From Microbacterium sp. ACRRU (lineage in GTDB: Bacteria > Actinomycetota > Actinomycetes > Actinomycetales > Microbacteriaceae), in contig NZ_JAKRNI010000013.1 in NCBI RefSeq assembly GCF_022346945.1, positions 1 through 64,000 on the forward strand: 64,000 nucleotides of DNA, given 5' to 3'. The notes below the pieces were generated by a model. The model was not told the DNA's origin, did not search any database, and saw only the letters and a list, made by a program, of their open reading frames with translations. Made by a program: the position numbers and the translations under genes. This document shows, in pieces, positions 61,005 to 64,000 of this stretch. Numbering within the stretch: the first letter of the stretch is position 1; every line of letters starts with the position of its first letter.

Positions 61005-61594
61005 CACCAGTACCGCTCCTCCTGCCACGGGTCGCCGTGCAGGTGGTACCCGTTCTGCTCCCAGAACCCGGGGTCGTCGTCGGGCATCGTCACCAGACCC
61101 CGCACCCACTTGGCGCTCTTCCAGAAGTACAGGTGCGGCACGAGCAGACGCGCGGGCCCGCCGTGCTCGGGCGTCAGCGGCTCGCCGTCGGCCTCGAACG
61201 CGATCCAGCTCTTTCCGTCGAGCAAGTCGTCGAGGGGGACGTTCGTGGTGTACCCGCCGTAGGAGTGCGCCATGACGAAGTCGTGCGCCGTCTCGACCTC
61301 GTCGAAGATGCGGTCGAGCGAGACGCCGCGCCACGGCATGTCGAGCTTGGTCCAGTGCGTGACGCAGTGGATGTCGACGGTGATGTCCTCCATCCCGAGC
61401 GCCTGCAGCTGGGCGGTGTTCCATCGGTGCTCGCCGTTCTCGGTGCGGACGACGAACTCCCAGTCGTCCGGGTCGATCTCGGGCGTGGGTCCGGCCGAGA
61501 GAACCGGCCAATCGCCCACCAGGGTCTGACCGGGGGGAAGACGCGGATCGCGCTCGGCCCGGCGTCCGGAGAACCCGCGAGTGATGAATGACAT
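61004..61594 (-). CDS. Sulfite-oxidase-like molybdopterin oxidoreductase
   Basis: This 196-residue protein matches the small soluble members of the family (YuiH-like). IHCVTHWTKLD has the Cys that ligates molybdenum; WRGVSLDRIFDEV, AHSYGGYTTNVPLDDLL and HGGPARLLVPHLYFWKSAKW follow. No Tat or Sec signal is seen, so it is cytoplasmic. It is the first gene of a leftward three-gene operon. The substrate is unknown; sulfoxides or small oxyanions are possible. Confidence 0.9.
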   Translation of the reverse strand: MSFITRGFSGRRAERDPRLPPGQTLVGDWPVLSAGPTPEIDPDDWEFVVRTENGEHRWNTAQLQALGMEDITVDIHCVTHWTKLDMPWRGVSLDRIFDEVETAHDFVMAHSYGGYTTNVPLDDLLDGKSWIAFEADGEPLTPEHGGPARLLVPHLYFWKSAKWVRGLVTMPDDDPGFWEQNGYHLHGDPWQEERYW

Positions 61595-61692
61595 GGATGC
61601 CTCTTTCCTCCCGGAGCGGGACGAATTTCACCCTAGCCAGGTCGTTGGAGGCGCGGTAGGGACGAATGTCGAAACGCCGGGACCGTCGTTTC

Positions 61693-62670
61693 TCAGTGTG
61701 TCGAACGATCCTCGTCGGAACGCGGGGTTCGGGCCTCGGCCGCCGCCGCGAGCATCGTGTCGATGAAGGCGGCGGTCGCGTCTCCGCCCACGGCGAGGGG
61801 GTGCAGCAGCTCGCCGGACGTGGTGAGCAGCACCGCGGCCGGCCGTTCGTTCGGGATGCCGAGCGCTGCCGCGAACTCTCCCGACGGGTCGGCGTGCATT
61901 CCTTCCTCGGCGGCGGCCAGGGGGGAACCGTCGCCCACCGGCACGATGAGGCGCACGTCGACGAGCGTTTCGAGAAGCTCCCCGTCCCAGGTCATCCGGG
62001 CGATGATGTTCTCGCACGAGGCGCACCCCCGGCGCACGAAGAGCAGCAGCTGCGCGCGGCCTCGCAGCGCGCGCTGCCGCGGGACGACCACGTCCCCGTC
62101 GGGGGTGATGAGCGCGGCATCCGGTACGCCGTCGGCGGGGGGATCGGCCGGGGAGATCCGCAGCGACGAGGCGATCATCGCGACGGCGACGGTGCCGAGC
62201 ACGACCCCGGCCGTCGCGAGCGGCGACGAGATCAGGCGCACGGCGAGCGAGGGGAGCGTGGGCTCCACCACCGCGCCGGCGAGCGTGAGGCCGGCGAGCG
62301 CGCAGAGGCTCGCGTTGCGCGCGGTCATGGCGGGGCCGACACGCGTGGATGCCACCGGCCCGAAGCACCCGCACTCGTCGGTCGAGGCCATCGTCTGTGC
62401 GCGCATCCCCGTCGCGAGGAACAGCAGCGTGAGCGCCAGCGCGACGCACGATGCCGTGACGGCCGTCGGCCCCGTGCCCAGCAGCAGACCCGCGGAAGTG
62501 AGGAGTTCGAGGGTGGCGACCGCGGCCACGGTGGGCCGCGCCGGGAGCTGCGTGATCCGCAGTGCGCGCAGCGTCGACGGCGCGGCGCCGAGATCGAGGA
62601 GCTTGCCCGCGCCGCTGACGGCGAACACGGCGGCGAGGACGAGAGCGGGAAGCGTGGCCAGCGCGAGCAT
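61693..62670 (-). CDS. MauE-like membrane protein fused to a thioredoxin-like domain
   Basis: In this 325-residue protein four membrane segments form a MauE/DoxX-like half (LALATLPALVLAAVFAVSGA, with TDECGCFGP between segments). A soluble thioredoxin-like half follows with LLFVRRGCASCENIIARM (CxxC active site), VRLIVPVGDG and ALGIPNERPAAVLL (cis-Pro region). MauE proteins are linked to disulfide formation in other bacteria. The ATG at 62670 begins the first membrane segment. It probably carries electrons across the membrane to thiol targets. Confidence 0.75.
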   Translation of the reverse strand: MLALATLPALVLAAVFAVSGAGKLLDLGAAPSTLRALRITQLPARPTVAAVATLELLTSAGLLLGTGPTAVTASCVALALTLLFLATGMRAQTMASTDECGCFGPVASTRVGPAMTARNASLCALAGLTLAGAVVEPTLPSLAVRLISSPLATAGVVLGTVAVAMIASSLRISPADPPADGVPDAALITPDGDVVVPRQRALRGRAQLLLFVRRGCASCENIIARMTWDGELLETLVDVRLIVPVGDGSPLAAAEEGMHADPSGEFAAALGIPNERPAAVLLTTSGELLHPLAVGGDATAAFIDTMLAAAAEARTPRSDEDRSTH

Positions 62671-62840
62671 CGTTCCAGGATGCGCCCGTCGCGTGCCCGC
62701 GGGGTCTGGGCGAGGTGCGCACAGACGGCGGGTGAAACCGCTCTTCACCCGGGATCCGCGAGAGAGGGTTAGGGTCGCTCTGACGACTCCGTCACTGCAC
62801 GCGGCTCCCGCGGCAGCCCTTCATCCAGGGAGAATCGCGT

Positions 62841-63734
62841 ATGTCCGTGGGTCTGCTCGCCGTCGTCGACGACATCCTCAGCGCCGCCCTCAAGGCGAGC
62901 GCGAAGACGGCGGGCGTCGTCATCGACGACGCCGCCGTGACGCCGCAGTACGTGCAGGGCATCACCCCCGCGCGAGAGCTTCCGGTGGTGTGGAAGATCG
63001 CCCTCGGCAGCATCATCAACAAGTACGTCGTGATCATCCCGATCGCGCTGCTGCTGACCGCGTTCGCGCCCGCCGTGCTGCCGTTCCTGCTCATCGTGGG
63101 CGGCGGGTTCCTGTGCTTCGAGGGCGCCGAGAAGGTGCTCGAGTGGTTCGGGGTGTCTCACGAGCACGCCGACGACGGTCCCCGCGATGAACGCAAGCTC
63201 GTCCTCGGCGCCGTGCGCACCGACCTGATCCTGAGCACCGAGATCATGCTCATCGCGCTGTCGAGCCTCGACCCGGACTTCAGCATCTGGATGACACTCG
63301 GCGCCCTGGTGGTCATCGGCCTCGGGATGACGGTGCTGGTCTACGGCGCCGTCGCACTGCTGGTGAAGATCGACGACATCGGACTGCGCCTGATGAAGAG
63401 CCCGGCACGCGGGGTGCGCCGCTTCGGCGCGCGGGTCGTGGCATCCATGCCCGCCGTCTTCCGCGTCATCAGCGTGATCGGCACCGTCGCGATGCTGTGG
63501 GTGGGCGGACACCTGGTGGTCGCCAATCTCGCCGAGACCCTGTGGCACGGGCCCCTCGACCTCGTGCACGCCGTGACCCACCTCGTCGAGGCGGCGGGCC
63601 CCGTCGTCGTGTGGATCGTCGACACCGCGATCTCGGCGGTCTTCGGTCTCGTCCTGGGCCTCGTCATCGTCGGCGTGGTCACCGGCATCCGCCGCGTGTT
63701 CTCGCGGGGCGAGAAGGCGGATGCCGCGCACTGA
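62841..63734 (+). CDS. DUF808 membrane protein
   Basis: In this 297-residue protein SVGLLAVVDDILSAALKASAK, VIDDAAVTPQYVQGITPARE and GSIINKYVVIIPIALLLTAF match the DUF808 (YedI-like) family, with about six membrane segments. Function unknown. ATG after GGGAGAA. It is transcribed alone, away from the MauE gene. The C-terminal RVFSRGEKADAAH is cytoplasmic. Confidence 0.85.
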   Translation: MSVGLLAVVDDILSAALKASAKTAGVVIDDAAVTPQYVQGITPARELPVVWKIALGSIINKYVVIIPIALLLTAFAPAVLPFLLIVGGGFLCFEGAEKVLEWFGVSHEHADDGPRDERKLVLGAVRTDLILSTEIMLIALSSLDPDFSIWMTLGALVVIGLGMTVLVYGAVALLVKIDDIGLRLMKSPARGVRRFGARVVASMPAVFRVISVIGTVAMLWVGGHLVVANLAETLWHGPLDLVHAVTHLVEAAGPVVVWIVDTAISAVFGLVLGLVIVGVVTGIRRVFSRGEKADAAH

Positions 63735-63825
63735 GCGCGGCGATCGTACCGGTCCGACGTGGTCGACATCAGGCGGCGGCCCGCGGTGACCGCGCACGGC
63801 CCTCGTCACCGACCGCCCGCGGGCG

Positions 63826-64000
63826 TCAGTCCAGCCGAGAGTGCTCGCCGAGACGGTGCCAGGTGCGGTTGTGGTACACCAGTGCGGCGCCGGGCTCGCC
63901 GGGCTCCAGGTCGCGCTCGACGTTGACCTGCAGGGCCTGTGCGGCGATGACCGTCGAGCCGCCGGCATCCATCCGGCTCACCACGGCGCACCGCAGCCAG
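63826..64000 (-). CDS. Flavin reductase family protein, C-terminal end only
   Basis: The last 57 codons before the stop at 63826-63828 read WLRCAVVSRMDAGGSTVIA, ALQVNVERDLEPGEPG and LVYHNRTWHRLGEHSRLD. A final LVYHNRxWHRL is typical of flavin reductase domain proteins (FMN-dependent). The rest lies beyond the window. Confidence 0.6.
   Translation of the reverse strand, partial: WLRCAVVSRMDAGGSTVIAAQALQVNVERDLEPGEPGAALVYHNRTWHRLGEHSRLD

Noticed and set aside
1..64000. CRISPR array, rRNA operon or prophage structural genes
   Set aside because: No regularly spaced repeats, rRNA-like sequence, or capsid, portal or tail proteins were seen on either strand.

Overview
The window is high-GC DNA with short or overlapping intergenic junctions, GTG and TTG starts, TANNNT-type -10 boxes and protein families typical of Actinobacteria. 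The SCO6880-type conjugation protein, DUF4913, the CUT1 sugar importers without their own ATPase and the overall codon choice suggest Microbacteriaceae, perhaps Microbacterium; this is inference, as no rRNA gene or marker is present.

The window has two halves. From the left edge to about 36430 it is the right part of an integrative and conjugative element (ICE). The right boundary is a 23-bp copy of a tRNA 3' end (36408-36430, serine-type acceptor, ending in CCA), followed by the terminator of the original tRNA gene. The matching intact tRNA gene and the integrase should lie left of the window. Inside the ICE, in order: (a) an IS3-family element (<1-738) inserted in a type III restriction gene whose 3' end survives (739-955); (b) a five-gene, translationally coupled operon (1161-13696) encoding an AddB-like PD-(D/E)XK protein, an AddA/UvrD-like helicase-nuclease, a DUF6361-like protein, a phospholipase-D-fold protein and an SNF2-type helicase, which is the best candidate here for an undescribed anti-phage or anti-plasmid system; (c) a MobF relaxase-helicase (13764-16775) and a Mug-type uracil-DNA glycosylase; (d) a HEPN-like gene cut by a second IS3-family element (18028-19295); (e) a polymorphic toxin with calcium-binding repeats and a nuclease tip, with its probable immunity gene (19649-21912); (f) a leftward transfer operon (32845 down to 22079) encoding TcpC/VirB8-like, M23 peptidase, small membrane, VirB6-like, SCO6880, VirB4, ParA-like, VirD4-like, HNH-like, DUF4913 and SSB proteins; (g) a structured noncoding stretch (32846-33219) that may hold oriT or the operon promoter; (h) cargo: a winged-helix regulator, unknown membrane or lipoproteins, and a second uracil-DNA glycosylase (Ung).

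From 36484 on, the sequence looks like ordinary chromosome. A LacI regulator (36484-37491) faces a thirteen-kb rightward operon for xylan or pentose oligomers: a CUT1 importer, two SDR dehydrogenases, a Gfo/Idh oxidoreductase, a tautomerase, an intracellular GH10 xylanase, a 2-oxoglutarate-semialdehyde-type dehydrogenase, an IlvD/Edd sugar-acid dehydratase, a zinc alcohol dehydrogenase and an SMP-30 lactonase. A strong hairpin ends it. A second LacI gene (50510-51559) with tandem palindromic operators heads a nucleoside or ADP-ribose salvage operon: ADP-ribosylglycohydrolase family protein, nucleoside hydrolase, CUT1 importer, ribokinase-type kinase and a secreted beta-helix protein. The right edge carries a leftward redox module (sulfite-oxidase-like protein, ferredoxin reductase, zinc ribbon), a MauE-thioredoxin fusion, a DUF808 membrane protein and the end of a flavin reductase gene.

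All functional names come from reading motifs by eye; no database search was possible.
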